DNA of 64,000 nt from Mesolinea sp040772305 (GCA_040772305.1 JAXGYK010000001.1:1364001-1428000); one strand, 5' to 3'. Positions 26,188 to 35,752 are shown, counted from the first letter of the stretch. Notes: generated from the letters alone by a model not told the origin. Numbers and translations are program-made.

Positions 26188-27741
26188 CTAGTTCTTCGGG
26201 GGACTAACTGTAATGCTTGTAGGCGGGCTTTCGTTGTCCCCCAGTTTTTGGATTGCAGAAACCTGATCTCCTGATTTGAGACCTGGGCTAGGAACGCTAA
26301 CCTGCCAGCTTCCGTTTAAAGCTTGCGTTGTCTGTGATTCGAGGTCTGTGCTGGGAAAGCTGACCGTGATTTCGGCTGTGTTGATCCCTTTGCCATTAAT
26401 AAAAAGCTGGCCTTCACTAACTGGCTCAATACCAGGTGCCAGTGTTTGATCAGGTCCGGCAACAATAGTAACAGCGCTAGGGCTATCCCCCGCCGTATTT
26501 CTTTGGAAGGCAGTAATTACGTCTCCTTTGACAAGGCTGCTACTGCCTGGTAACTGATATGACCAATCCCCTGATTGATCGACAAGGATCGTTGCGCCTG
26601 GCTCGGGCAATCGATCTATAATCGTAAGAATCAGTTCCGCGCCGGGTTCACCTGTACCATATATCCTTGTGTCACCTTGTCTGGCTGCTTGAATACCCGG
26701 CACTGAAGGTGCTTTTATTTCAGGAACTTCGGTAGTTTCTGGCGTTGAGGTATGCGTGGCAGTGGGAGTAAGTGATGGTTTTGGAGTAGGCGTTGCTGTA
26801 GGTATAGGGGTTGGTGTGGAAGTTGGCGTTGGCAATAGTGTTGAGGTAGGAGTAGAAGTATAAGTGGGCCAGGGAGTAAGAGTGGGGTAATTCGTGGCGG
26901 TTGGTGTAAAGGTGGCTGTAGGTTCTGGAATCACGATGCTGTAGTGTAAATTAGGACCAAAGAGCTTTCCATCGGCGGTTTGCAAACGCCAAATACCTGG
27001 AAAAGTTCCCGGAATAGCAGGAGCAAGTAAATTCAGCCGTAGTTCTGTAGAGGCTGAAGGCGCAAGCTCGGGTAGGATTTGGGGCGATTTTCCTCCCAAA
27101 AGATAGCCGCTGATAAAAACCAGGCGGATATTTCGCCAGGCGCAGGTTCCGCTGTTTTCCAGGACCCAGGCTTTTGTGAATGCCTGCGAAGCTCGCAGTC
27201 GGCTGCCATCGGGATAGTTTACTTCGCGTACCAGGGTCGCCTCGGGAAGACATGCTGCTGGGGTATGGCCAGGAGTAGGACTTGGTTCTATTGTTGCGGT
27301 GGGGCTTGGCCCAGGTGTGGGGGTAGGCTCGGGATAATCGCTTACCAGAACCGTAACCTCGGCGGTGGCAGAGTGACGTAACCTGCGATCCCAGATGGTG
27401 AGGTGCAAAAGGGTTGGCCCGGGCTGCGTTGGAATCCAAGCTTGGTGCAGCACCTGGTTGTTCTGAGCATCGGAGCTGGCTTCGTCAAAGCGCGTCAGTT
27501 TGCCATTAACGCGCAGCTCCACCTGTCTCCAACCGTGGGTTGAGCTCAGTTCAGAGATGATTTCGGTTTCCTGGTGCAGGGGAAGAACATTACCGGTTGC
27601 AGGGCTTAGGATCCTGATCTGAATTTGCCCCGCATTGTGGCGCATAGCCAGTGCAACGGCAACCAAGCCGAGCAGAAGCAGGATGAGTGCAATAGGTATA
27701 ACGTACCTGAGGGTGCGGCGTAGTCTTTGGTTTTCCATCAT
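26188..27741 (-). CDS. Membrane-anchored protein with NBR1-like Ig domain and Thr/Pro linker
   Basis: A 517-aa surface protein. A single N-terminal TM anchor (residues ~12-32) is followed by an Ig-like region, a short Pro/Thr linker, a domain matching the NBR1 central Ig fold (FTKAWVLENSGTCAWRNI ... IPGTFPGIWRLQTADGKLFG, residues ~190-270), a long Thr/Pro/Ser-rich linker (~275-345), and two bacterial Ig-like repeats near the C-terminus. NBR1-type Ig domains are common in Chloroflexota envelope proteins. No enzymatic motif is visible; a cell-surface binding or structural role is inferred. Its stop is 3 nt from that of the convergent nitroreductase. Confidence 0.72.
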   Translation of the reverse strand: MMENQRLRRTLRYVIPIALILLLLGLVAVALAMRHNAGQIQIRILSPATGNVLPLHQETEIISELSSTHGWRQVELRVNGKLTRFDEASSDAQNNQVLHQAWIPTQPGPTLLHLTIWDRRLRHSATAEVTVLVSDYPEPTPTPGPSPTATIEPSPTPGHTPAACLPEATLVREVNYPDGSRLRASQAFTKAWVLENSGTCAWRNIRLVFISGYLLGGKSPQILPELAPSASTELRLNLLAPAIPGTFPGIWRLQTADGKLFGPNLHYSIVIPEPTATFTPTATNYPTLTPWPTYTSTPTSTLLPTPTSTPTPIPTATPTPKPSLTPTATHTSTPETTEVPEIKAPSVPGIQAARQGDTRIYGTGEPGAELILTIIDRLPEPGATILVDQSGDWSYQLPGSSSLVKGDVITAFQRNTAGDSPSAVTIVAGPDQTLAPGIEPVSEGQLFINGKGINTAEITVSFPSTDLESQTTQALNGSWQVSVPSPGLKSGDQVSAIQKLGDNESPPTSITVSPPKN

Positions 27742-27799
27742 CTTTAAGACGTTTAAGTAGCGCAGCTTGTTCCCAATAGCAACTGTATTTTTTAGGTCT

Positions 27800-28143
27800 G
27801 CCCAGGCTGGCCGATAAGCCGTATTCTGTCGCGGATCTGCATCTGTCTTGGCAGAGTTGTTACCAACCTGCTCCTTGCGGTCTACCCGGAGATCGGATGA
27901 AGCGAGCAGCCTCTCTCTCCTGTTTGACCTTGCACCGGATGGGGGTTACCTGGCCGCAGCAGTTGCCTGCTGCGCCGGTGGTCTCTTACACCACCATTTC
28001 ACCCTTACGCTGACGCGCGGTACGCCTTTCTGTGGCCCTATTCCAGAACTTTACAGCTCTCCAGGAGTTACCTGGCATCCTGCTCTTTGGTGTACGGACT
28101 TTCCTCACCCCTTGCGGAGCGCGCAGATCTGACCTGCCTGGGC
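27800..28143 (-). ncRNA. rnpB: RNase P RNA, bacterial type A
   Basis: Catalytic RNA of RNase P, which matures tRNA 5' ends. On the minus strand the 5' P4 region reads GAGGAAAGTCCGTACACC-like, with the conserved AGGGTGAAA and GGTAAACCC-type blocks, and the universal 3' element ACAGAATACGGCTTATCGGCC-like closes it. P1 is formed by GCCCAGGC at the 5' end and GCCTGGGC at the 3' end, which sets the limits at ~344 nt. Confidence 0.95.
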
Positions 28144-28149
28144 ATCTTA

Positions 28150-28178
28150 AGCTTACGGGACGATTATGAGAATGTCAA
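28150..28178 (-). promoter_or_regulatory. Promoter of rnpB
   Basis: On the minus strand TTGACA (complement of 28173-28178), 17-nt spacer, then TAAGCT (28150-28155). Transcription would start about where P1 of RNase P RNA begins. Confidence 0.55.
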
Positions 28179-28230
28179 TAAAGTTTGAAGGCAAATATCG
28201 GTTGATTGCTTGAAAAACAAGGTTTAGATC

Positions 28231-28258
28231 TTGCCTTTTCCCATAAAAGCTGTAAAAT
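28231..28258 (+). promoter_or_regulatory. Promoter of rpsT
   Basis: TTGCCT (28231-28236), 16-nt spacer, TAAAAT (28253-28258), 37 nt before the rpsT TTG start. Confidence 0.6.
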
Positions 28259-28295
28259 AGAATTTCGTGTAAGTTGAATGCTTTGGAGGATTAAT

Positions 28296-28565
28296 TTGGC
28301 AAATATCAAGTCTCAAATCAAACGCAACAAGCAAAACCAGGCTGCTCGCTTGCGCAACCGCGTTTACCGTGGCAGCGCCCGTACTTTTGTACGCAAAGCC
28401 CTGGTTGCTTTGAATACAGGAAAAGAAGAAGAAACTAAGCAAGCACTGCGAGATGCTATCGTTGCTTTGGATAAAGCCGCTGGCAAGGGAGTAATTCACA
28501 AAAACAATGCAGCCCGTCGTAAGAGCCGCTTGATGGCCCGGCTCAACAGCGCCAGCGAAAAGTAA
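28296..28565 (+). CDS. rpsT: 30S ribosomal protein S20
   Basis: An 89-aa basic helical protein that binds 16S rRNA early in 30S assembly. It opens ANIKSQIKRNKQNQAARLRN and has the family's Lys/Arg-rich helices and GVIHKNNAARRKSRL motif. I chose a TTG start at 28296 because it gives the canonical M-A-N-I-K terminus and has a GGAGGA ribosome site 5 nt upstream; an upstream ATG at 28278 overlaps that site. A TTG start on S20 is a known way to tune its level. Confidence 0.95.
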   Translation: MANIKSQIKRNKQNQAARLRNRVYRGSARTFVRKALVALNTGKEEETKQALRDAIVALDKAAGKGVIHKNNAARRKSRLMARLNSASEK

Positions 28566-28586
28566 TTTACTTCGTTGCAACCTGAT

Positions 28587-28611
28587 GGGCGAGGCCATGC
28601 CTCGCCCTTTT
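28587..28611 (+). terminator. Rho-independent terminator after rpsT
   Basis: GGGCGAGGC / GCCTCGCCC (28587-28595 with 28599-28607) with a 3-nt loop, then TTTT. Confidence 0.85.
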
Positions 28612-28663
28612 GTGTATTCGGAACCGGCTTCCACGTTTGAACAGAACAGCCCCAGGAGGAATG

Positions 28664-30427
28664 ATGTTCGAAGAGGAAAATCAAACCTTAAACCAGCGAG
28701 TTCTTGCCTTTTGTAATGCCCACGGCTTGCCAGTAGAAAAATTGATGTGGCGCAAAATTCCCTTTAGCGGGGAATGGGGGATGGCAGCTCCGCTTTTTCC
28801 TTTAGCGGCGGAGGATCCACAGCGCAGCGGTCCTGTGCCGCAGCATGCGCAGACGCTTGCTGTAGCATTAAAAGAGGCCTTGGGCGAACTGCCTGGTTTT
28901 TCACGGAGCGAGGCTGTGAAAGGTTACCTCAACCTTTATTATGAAACATCCCAATATGCTCAGGAGGCTGTGAACCTTGTCTTGGAAACTGGCGAAAACT
29001 ATGGCAGCCAGGCCCAAACCGGTGACCCTGTAATGGTTGAGTATTCCAACGTTAATACGCACAAGCCTATCCACGTTGGCCATCTCAGGAATGTAATTTT
29101 AGGCGGTACGATCTGCCGCATCCTGGAAGCTTCAGGGAAACCAGTCGTTCGGGCTAACTACATTGGCGATATTGGTTTGCACGTGATGAAATGGTTGTAT
29201 ACCTATCAGCGCTTTCATGCAGGCGAAGAGCCACCGCAGGACATTATGCGCTGGATGAGCGATATTTACACTGAGGCAGAACGTTACTTTAGTGAAGATC
29301 CTGAGTACGAGGCTGCTGTACGTGCTTATTTCAACCGTTGGGATGCCGGAGATGCGGAAGTAAAGGCGCTTTGGGAAAAAACACGTACCTGGTCGATGGA
29401 CGGGTTTATGCAGACCTATGCACTGCTTGATGAGCATTTTGACCGCATTTACTTTGAAAGCGAAGTTGAAGAACCCGGAAAAGAACTCGTGGAAGAGCTT
29501 GTGAAAAGCGGTTTGGCAGAGGACGGAAGGCCGGAGAATCCCGTAATTATCGATTTGGATAAAATGCTGGGCACCAAGGAAGAATACCGTGTGGTGGTTC
29601 TTTTGCGTTCCGATGGCACATCCCTATATTCCACCAAAGAACTCCCTTTGGCGATGCTAAAATTTAAAGAATACCCACTGGAGCTGTCGATTTATGTTGT
29701 GGATGTGCGCCAGACCCTTCACTTTAAACAAGCCCAGAAAATCCTGGAATTGATGGACTATGCACCCGCCAGCCGGATGAAACATCTGGCATACGAGATT
29801 GTAAATCTGCCCGGGAATGTAACTATGAGCAGTCGCGATGGTACAGTGGTGCTTTTAGATGATTTGGTCCGCGAAGCCTGCACCCGTGCGCAGGCAATTG
29901 TGGAAGAGAAAAACCCTGATTTATGTGAACATGAGCGTGGCGAAATCGCAATGGCGGTGGCTTTGGGCGCAATTAAATATCCCATGATTAGCCGCGAGAC
30001 GACAAAAGTAGTCACCTTTGACTGGGAAAGCGCGTTGGACTTCAACGGTCAGAGCGCCCCTTACATCCAGTATGCACATGTGCGGGCAAACAGCATTTTG
30101 CGCAAGGCAGGAGAAATGAAATATCAAGCAAGTAGCATGGCTGCTAAGTTTTCCTATCCGCTGGAAATTGCCGAGGTAAACCTGGTTGAAAAACTGACTG
30201 AACTGCCGGATCTCATTCAACGGGCTGCTGCAGAGCTAAAACCTTCCTTGCTCACAACCTACGGCTACGAACTGGCCAAATCGTTTAATGACTTTTACAA
30301 CAGCTGTCCGGTGCTTAATGCAGAGCCGGCACAAAGAAACGACCGCCTTGCCCTGGTAAGTGCAACACGCTTTGCCCTGGGGAACACGTTAAAGCTCCTG
30401 GGAATTCAAGCCCCGGATGCTATGTGA
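28664..30427 (+). CDS. argS: Arginyl-tRNA synthetase
   Basis: A 587-aa class Ia synthetase. The HIGH motif appears as HVGHLRN within VNTHKPIHVGHLRN, and the KMSKS equivalent is VTMSSRDG, a usual ArgRS variant. The N-terminal Add-1 domain is reduced but present, and the C-terminal DALR anticodon-binding domain follows (SAPYIQYAHVRANSILRK ... ELAKSFNDFYNSCPVL). The second of two adjacent ATGs (28664) is chosen because AGGAGG is 4 nt upstream of it and only 1 nt from the first. It is followed 41 nt later by the cDPG synthase-like gene. Confidence 0.95.
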   Translation: MFEEENQTLNQRVLAFCNAHGLPVEKLMWRKIPFSGEWGMAAPLFPLAAEDPQRSGPVPQHAQTLAVALKEALGELPGFSRSEAVKGYLNLYYETSQYAQEAVNLVLETGENYGSQAQTGDPVMVEYSNVNTHKPIHVGHLRNVILGGTICRILEASGKPVVRANYIGDIGLHVMKWLYTYQRFHAGEEPPQDIMRWMSDIYTEAERYFSEDPEYEAAVRAYFNRWDAGDAEVKALWEKTRTWSMDGFMQTYALLDEHFDRIYFESEVEEPGKELVEELVKSGLAEDGRPENPVIIDLDKMLGTKEEYRVVVLLRSDGTSLYSTKELPLAMLKFKEYPLELSIYVVDVRQTLHFKQAQKILELMDYAPASRMKHLAYEIVNLPGNVTMSSRDGTVVLLDDLVREACTRAQAIVEEKNPDLCEHERGEIAMAVALGAIKYPMISRETTKVVTFDWESALDFNGQSAPYIQYAHVRANSILRKAGEMKYQASSMAAKFSYPLEIAEVNLVEKLTELPDLIQRAAAELKPSLLTTYGYELAKSFNDFYNSCPVLNAEPAQRNDRLALVSATRFALGNTLKLLGIQAPDAM

Positions 30428-30468
30428 AAAGAGTTTTTAAAAATCCAAACTAAGAGGAGATTCAGCAC

Positions 30469-31794
30469 ATGACCCGCATTCGAACGATTATTATGGGTGC
30501 AGCCGGACGAGATTTTCACAACTTCAACACCTTTTATCGTGACAACGAAAGCTATGAAGTAGTGGCCTTCACCGCAACACAGATCCCCAATATCGAGGGT
30601 CGTAAGTATCCGGCTCAGTTGGCCGGAGCACTTTATCCCGAGGGGATTCCTATTTATCCTGAAGCTGAACTGAGCGATTTGATCACAAAACTGAAGGTAG
30701 AGGATGTGGTTTTTGCCTACAGCGATGTTCCATACGAATATGTGATGCATAAAAGCGCCTTGGTAAATGCCGCTGGTGCAAACTTCCGTTTGATGGGCAT
30801 AAAGGACACACAGATCAAATCTAGCAAACCAGTTGTTGGCATTTGTGCTGTACGTACCGGCAGTGGAAAAAGCCAGACCAGCCGTGTGGTCGCGAAAAAT
30901 CTGCAAAAGATGGGGTATAAGGTGGCTGCAATTCGTCATCCAATGCCCTATGGCGATTTAGTAAAACAGCGTGTGCAGCGCTATGTCAGTTATGCGGACC
31001 TGGACAAATATGAATGCACCATTGAAGAGCGTGAGGAATACGAGCCTCATATTGATGCCGGTGTAATTATTTATGCTGGTGTTGATTACGCCGATATTCT
31101 GCACGAGGCAGAAAAGGAAGCCGACATTATCCTTTGGGATGGAGGAAATAACGACTTTTCCTTTTACGAGACGGACTTGCTCATCGTGGTAACTGACCCG
31201 CACCGCGCTGGACACGAGCTGCGTTATTACCCCGCCGAAGTGAACATGCGCCTGGCTGATGTGTTTGTTATCAACAAAGTGGATACTGCCAGTCCTGAAG
31301 ACATCGACACAGTGCGGCAAAATATTGCCGAAATTAATCCGACCGCACAGGTGATTGAAGCTGCATCGCCGCTCTTTATCGATAATCCTGAAATGATCCG
31401 CGGGAAACGAGTTTTGGCGGTAGAGGATGGCCCCACACTCACGCACGGCGAAATGAAGTATGGCGCGGCTTACGTAGCAGCCAAGCGCTATGGTGCCAGT
31501 GAAATTGTTGACCCACGGCCCTTTACTGTAGGTACAATTAGCGATACCTATAAGAAATACCCGGGTATCGGTACCATTTTGCCCGCGATGGGTTATGGTG
31601 AGCAGCAGATGAAGGATCTTGAAACTACGATTAACAATGCTGATGTAGATATGGTTGTGATTGGAACGCCCATTGACCTTACCCGTGTAATAACTCTTCA
31701 CAAGCCAAGCCAGCGTGTTCGTTATGAACTGCAGGAAATTGGACGCCCAACCCTGGAACAGGTGTTGATGAAGAAATTTGGGCCAAAGGCCTAA
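30469..31794 (+). CDS. Cyclic 2,3-diphosphoglycerate synthase-like P-loop protein
   Basis: A 441-aa homologue of the methanogen enzyme that cyclises 2,3-diphosphoglycerate with ATP. Visible: an N-terminal Rossmann-like domain (IIMGAAGRDFHNFNTFYRDN), a P-loop at ~124-139 (GICAVRTGSGKSQTSR), ILWDGGNNDFSFYETDLLIVVTDPHRAGHE, and NKVD (G4-like). The family is widespread in bacteria without known cDPG, so the bacterial substrate is uncertain. GAGGAG ribosome site upstream. Possibly co-transcribed with argS. Confidence 0.82.
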   Translation: MTRIRTIIMGAAGRDFHNFNTFYRDNESYEVVAFTATQIPNIEGRKYPAQLAGALYPEGIPIYPEAELSDLITKLKVEDVVFAYSDVPYEYVMHKSALVNAAGANFRLMGIKDTQIKSSKPVVGICAVRTGSGKSQTSRVVAKNLQKMGYKVAAIRHPMPYGDLVKQRVQRYVSYADLDKYECTIEEREEYEPHIDAGVIIYAGVDYADILHEAEKEADIILWDGGNNDFSFYETDLLIVVTDPHRAGHELRYYPAEVNMRLADVFVINKVDTASPEDIDTVRQNIAEINPTAQVIEAASPLFIDNPEMIRGKRVLAVEDGPTLTHGEMKYGAAYVAAKRYGASEIVDPRPFTVGTISDTYKKYPGIGTILPAMGYGEQQMKDLETTINNADVDMVVIGTPIDLTRVITLHKPSQRVRYELQEIGRPTLEQVLMKKFGPKA

Positions 31795-31815
31795 GCACCT
31801 GCTTAAGGGACATAG

Positions 31816-31839
31816 AACGGAGGCGAAAGCCTCCGTTTT
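31816..31839 (+). terminator. Rho-independent terminator after cDPG synthase-like gene
   Basis: Nine-bp stem AACGGAGGC / GCCTCCGTT closing a GAAA tetraloop (GNRA), followed by T residues. Confidence 0.88.
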
Positions 31840-31965
31840 ACGTATGAGTATCCGTTTAAGAACCTTTGTTGATCTAAATCGTGTAATGAAGTTTAAAAGA
31901 AATAAGACTCGGAATTTCTAACCAATGCACGCATTTGCCCTCGGATAAATGGTCTTGGTTTCAGG

Positions 31966-31971
31966 TATGAT
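31966..31971 (+). promoter_or_regulatory. -10 element for obg, probable leaderless start
   Basis: TATGAT ends 7 nt before the ATG at 31979. No Shine-Dalgarno is present. Same geometry as ruvB and pknB. Confidence 0.45.
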
Positions 31972-31978
31972 TAAGCAT

Positions 31979-33241
31979 ATGTTTACTGATTCTGTTGTGA
32001 TACAAATTGAAAGCGGCAAAGGCGGAGATGGGATTGTACATATGCATCGCGAAAAGTATCGCCCGCGCGGTGGCCCAGATGGGGGAGATGGCGGTAAGGG
32101 CGGCGATGTGATCTTTGAAGTACTGCCCACGCTAAATGTGCTGAACAAGTTCCGAAACAACGAATTGTTCAAGGCCGCGGATGGAAAAAATGGCGGCCCC
32201 AGCAACCGCACTGGCAAAAGCGGGAGAGACCTGGTAATTACCGTTCCGCCGGGCACCATTATTTATAACGAGGAAACAGCGGAACTGCTTGCAGATCTAA
32301 CGGGACCAAACCAACGTTTTCTTGCAGCAAAGGGCGGCAGAGGAGGAAGGGGGAATCAGCACTTTGCTTCCCCGCGGAACCAGATGCCATTAACTGCTGA
32401 AAGAGGGGAACCTGCCGAAGCGTTTACTATCCGGCTGGATTTAAAACTGGTGGCAGACGTAGGTTTAATAGGTATGCCCAATGCAGGGAAAAGTTCGATT
32501 TTGGCAGCAACCACGAACGCACGGCCTAAGATAGATAACTATCCCTTTACAACTTTGGAGCCAAACCTGGGTGTGGTAGAGCTGGACCCGGATCGAACTA
32601 TGGTGCTTGCAGATATTCCGGGGCTCATTGAAGGTGCCAGCGAAGGAACAGGGCTGGGAATTGATTTCTTGAAGCATATCCAGCGTACACGGGTGCTTAT
32701 TCATGTCTTGGATGGATGGTCGGAAGATGTAGTCAGGGATTATGAAACCATTAATCAGGAAATGGAATACTTTGACGAACGATTGGCGGAGCTGCCCCAA
32801 ATCGTGGTGCTGAACAAGGTGGATTTGCCTGATGTTGCTGAGCGCTTGCCTGACTTGCAAAAGGTCTTTAAGAAAAAGGGTGTGATCTTACTGGGAGTGA
32901 GTGCAGTTGCACGCATCCAATTAAGGGAATTGCTTTGGAAGGCATGGGAAGAACTGCAGCGCTTACCAGCTGAAACGGAACTGGAGAGCATGCCTGTGTA
33001 CCAGGCTGTGGTGGATCCGAACGCTTTTGAGATCGAGCAGGAAGATGAACACACCTGGCGCGTAAGCGGTAAAGCGATTGAGCGGGCTGCTGCAATGACC
33101 TGGTGGGATCAGCCCGGCAGTGTGCGCATGTTCCAGCGCAAACTGACTGGCATGGGCATAGAGAAAGCGCTAAGGATGGCTGGAATTCGTGAAGGCGACA
33201 GCGTTGTAATTGGGGATTGGGAATTGGAATGGCAGGATTAA
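31979..33241 (+). CDS. obg: GTPase Obg/CgtA
   Basis: A 420-aa ribosome-assembly and stress-linked GTPase. The glycine-rich Obg fold (residues 1-~155, with GGPDGGDGGKGG), the G domain (G1 GMPNAGKSS near 164, switch FTTLEPNLG, G3 DIPG, G4 NKVD), and a C-terminal OCT domain (VSGKAIERAAAMTWWDQPGSVRMFQRKL) are all present. The ATG at 31979 gives the canonical MFTDSV-type start and follows a TATGAT box; starts at 31949 or 31967 would lie upstream of or within the promoter. Confidence 0.95.
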   Translation: MFTDSVVIQIESGKGGDGIVHMHREKYRPRGGPDGGDGGKGGDVIFEVLPTLNVLNKFRNNELFKAADGKNGGPSNRTGKSGRDLVITVPPGTIIYNEETAELLADLTGPNQRFLAAKGGRGGRGNQHFASPRNQMPLTAERGEPAEAFTIRLDLKLVADVGLIGMPNAGKSSILAATTNARPKIDNYPFTTLEPNLGVVELDPDRTMVLADIPGLIEGASEGTGLGIDFLKHIQRTRVLIHVLDGWSEDVVRDYETINQEMEYFDERLAELPQIVVLNKVDLPDVAERLPDLQKVFKKKGVILLGVSAVARIQLRELLWKAWEELQRLPAETELESMPVYQAVVDPNAFEIEQEDEHTWRVSGKAIERAAAMTWWDQPGSVRMFQRKLTGMGIEKALRMAGIREGDSVVIGDWELEWQD

Positions 33242-33585
33242 AATGTTCACCGATTAGGTGAGGGGGGCACCCAACCGGCGAACAGCTGCAATTAAAACAT
33301 CTCATCATTCGCCTGTCAAGGCGATTGGCAATTTGTCAAACAAATAACTTGTGAAGACTAGAGGGCTAGGGATTTTCCAGATTCCCCTTTTCTGTGCTCT
33401 CAAAGTGATGACGCAATAACTTCCAGAAGCAAGTAAATCTTTAATGAATGTGATTAGCTTTGTTGGAGCAAGAGTTGCCTTTTGCTTGGTTTTAGATCTT
33501 GATACAAAATGATTTTATGTGATTGGTGTTCTTAGGAGACTGTTATAAAATTCCAATAACAAATGATTTATAAAGAGAAGAAAGT
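33242..33585. other. Intergenic stretch at the edge of the A+T-rich island
   Basis: No coding frame, tRNA or transposase remnant seen. A short hairpin TCGCCT-GTCA-AGGCGA lies near 33310-33326 without a T run. Base composition shifts to A+T-rich toward the 3' end. A TATAAA box around 33544 could serve the next gene. Confidence 0.5.
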
Positions 33586-34272
33586 TTGCAGAGGCAGCAT
33601 TTGTCAAAAGAACAATTACTCCAAGCGGTTATAAAATTTCTTTCGGGTGTCCTATTTGTAGGCTTATTAATCTTTGTGCCTGCCGGAACCTTATTATTTT
33701 TAAACGGTTGGCTCTTCATGGGCGTTCTATTTATACCGATGCTTTTGGCTGGGATTGTGATGCTGATTAAAAATCCGGAACTACTAAAGAAACGTTTAAA
33801 CGCCAAAGAAGAACAAAACGAGCAAAGCCTTGTGGTTAAACTAAGCGGATTAATGTTTATTGTCGGATTTATTGTTTCCGGATTGAATTTCCGCTTCGGA
33901 TGGTATCTTTTGCCGAAAGGCATTTCAATCTGTGCAATGCTGGTGTTTCTTATTGCATATTTGCTTTATGCAGAAGTGCTTCGGGAAAATACTTACCTTT
34001 CCCGAACAATTGAAGTTCAGGAAAACCAAAAAGTGATTGATACGGGATTATATAGTATCGTCAGGCATCCTATGTATAGCGTTACCTTAGTCATGTTTTT
34101 AGCAACACCGCTTATTTTAGGGTCTCTATATTCTTTTCTGATTTTTCTTGTCTATCCCTTTATTGTCGCTAAGAGAATCAAACATGAAGAAATCCTGCTT
34201 GAAAACGAATTGCCCGGTTACCGGGAGTATAAGAAAAAGGTTCAATACCGTTTGATACCTTATCTCTGGTAG
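33586..34272 (+). CDS. Isoprenylcysteine carboxyl methyltransferase-like membrane protein
   Basis: A 228-aa integral membrane protein of the ICMT/PEMT (NnrU-like) methyltransferase group. About five TM helices are apparent and the C-terminal SAM-binding signature is clear: TGLYSIVRHPMYS followed by HEEILLENELPGYREYKKKVQYRLIPYLW elements. Bacterial members methylate unknown lipids or small molecules. The start is taken as TTG 33586 with GAGAAG 5 nt upstream; the first ATG would delete the first TM helix. Codons are A/T-rich, unlike obg next door, which suggests acquisition by transfer. Confidence 0.78.
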   Translation: MQRQHLSKEQLLQAVIKFLSGVLFVGLLIFVPAGTLLFLNGWLFMGVLFIPMLLAGIVMLIKNPELLKKRLNAKEEQNEQSLVVKLSGLMFIVGFIVSGLNFRFGWYLLPKGISICAMLVFLIAYLLYAEVLRENTYLSRTIEVQENQKVIDTGLYSIVRHPMYSVTLVMFLATPLILGSLYSFLIFLVYPFIVAKRIKHEEILLENELPGYREYKKKVQYRLIPYLW

Positions 34273-34546
34273 CAGTAAACAAATTCCTAATGATTTCCAG
34301 AGTTCTACACTTTAAAAGATCATTCATCTCCTGAAAGGTTGGTGGCTCGACCTTTTTCAAAAGGCACTGATTATAAGTATTCCTTTTTAGACCAAACTCT
34401 ACTATTAATGAGGACCAGTATTACTAGATAAATAAGTGAAACTAATTGATTATTAAGATATTTCGGCTCGAATTCTCCATCAATAAATTTTCAAGATATT
34501 TGTTTGACATCATGGGCACTATCATTTTGGTGGGATCCAGCAGAAT

Positions 34547-35752
34547 TTATATCTGCATCACTTTTTCAATTAATCTCACAGCTTCCTCTACGCCGCCTTC
34601 TTCTTTGATTTTAGCGGAAATTAACTCCGCATTCTTTTTCTTTTCCTCATAGGTGTTTTTCATGTCCAATAATGCTTCGTAGATTGAAGCTTCACTCAAA
34701 TCTTTTGACTTCAGAGGTTGTGTGGCAACACTAATATTGTACAGCTGCATAGCAAATCCCATTTGGTCCAAAACATGAGGCACCGGGATAGACGGAATAC
34801 CATAAATCATTGTGGCTGCTGCAGTTCCAAATCCGCAATGATGAATAACAAATAAACACTGCTTGAAAAGAAAGCTATGCGGAACACTGCCGCATGAAAT
34901 CATCGTTTCTGGTAATTCATAATTCTGAAGTGTTTTCTGAAATCCTTGGATAATGGCTCGATACCCCAATTTACTAAAAGAACGCACAAACATTTCCAAT
35001 TTTTCTCTTTCAGATTCTGCTTCGAATGACATTGCTCCGAGAGAAAGAATGATCGGTTTTTCCCCACTTGCAAGAAAAGCAGCCAGCTTTTCGTCTGGTA
35101 GATAGCTTTCTTCCTCCTCATACCAATAACCGGTTAATATGTGCTGCTCTTCCCAATATGGATTTCTCTCTAAAACGTGTTTACTAATCGGTATCAAATT
35201 CAGCTTACGAGAAATAATCTCGTCAGAAGATTGAATCGGTTTCAATCCATATACTTTCCTGATTTTGTTATATGGTTTTGCCACTTGCTTTCCTATGATC
35301 TTACCGATCAGTTTGTTCCAGAAGGTTTGAGGCTTAAGTTTTTCGGCAATCATCTCTTTCTGCAAGGTCACATTAACCGTAGGAATTCCCAAGACTTCAG
35401 CCTCTGTTGCACCCATTTGACTATGGCTTACGACGATTAAATCTTTGCCCTTACATACCTCAAAAACCTCATGCGTTGAATTTTGAATAATTTTGAAAAC
35501 AAAATTCATCATCCTAAGCATACTTAATGCAGGATTTGAATTTTTCCCCCTGATAATTGCGGCCTCTTTTTCTATATCAATATCCGGACCAATCGGCTCA
35601 AAATGAATATCGGAATCCTCAACTAATTTTCTCCAGCAGGGGTGTGAGCCAAGTGTTACATCGTATCCGTTTTTAATAAGTTCTTTGGATAAAAAAATAT
35701 AAGGCTGAATATCCCCTCTTGTACCCATTGTAAACATCGCAATCTTTTTCAT
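34547..35752 (-). CDS. UGT-type (GT1) glycosyltransferase
   Basis: A 401-aa GT-B glycosyltransferase. The N-terminal MFTMGTRGDIQPYIFLSKEL is the acceptor-domain glycine loop of the sterol/macrolide UGT group, and HHCGFGTAAATMIYGIPSIPVPHVLDQ-type residues form the nucleotide-sugar (PSPG-like) site near residue 315. Likely transfers a sugar from a UDP/TDP donor to a hydrophobic acceptor; antibiotic, sterol or lipid acceptors are all possible. Lies 51 nt downstream of the CatA-like gene on the same strand. A/T-rich codons. Confidence 0.82.
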   Translation of the reverse strand: MKKIAMFTMGTRGDIQPYIFLSKELIKNGYDVTLGSHPCWRKLVEDSDIHFEPIGPDIDIEKEAAIIRGKNSNPALSMLRMMNFVFKIIQNSTHEVFEVCKGKDLIVVSHSQMGATEAEVLGIPTVNVTLQKEMIAEKLKPQTFWNKLIGKIIGKQVAKPYNKIRKVYGLKPIQSSDEIISRKLNLIPISKHVLERNPYWEEQHILTGYWYEEEESYLPDEKLAAFLASGEKPIILSLGAMSFEAESEREKLEMFVRSFSKLGYRAIIQGFQKTLQNYELPETMISCGSVPHSFLFKQCLFVIHHCGFGTAAATMIYGIPSIPVPHVLDQMGFAMQLYNISVATQPLKSKDLSEASIYEALLDMKNTYEEKKKNAELISAKIKEEGGVEEAVRLIEKVMQI

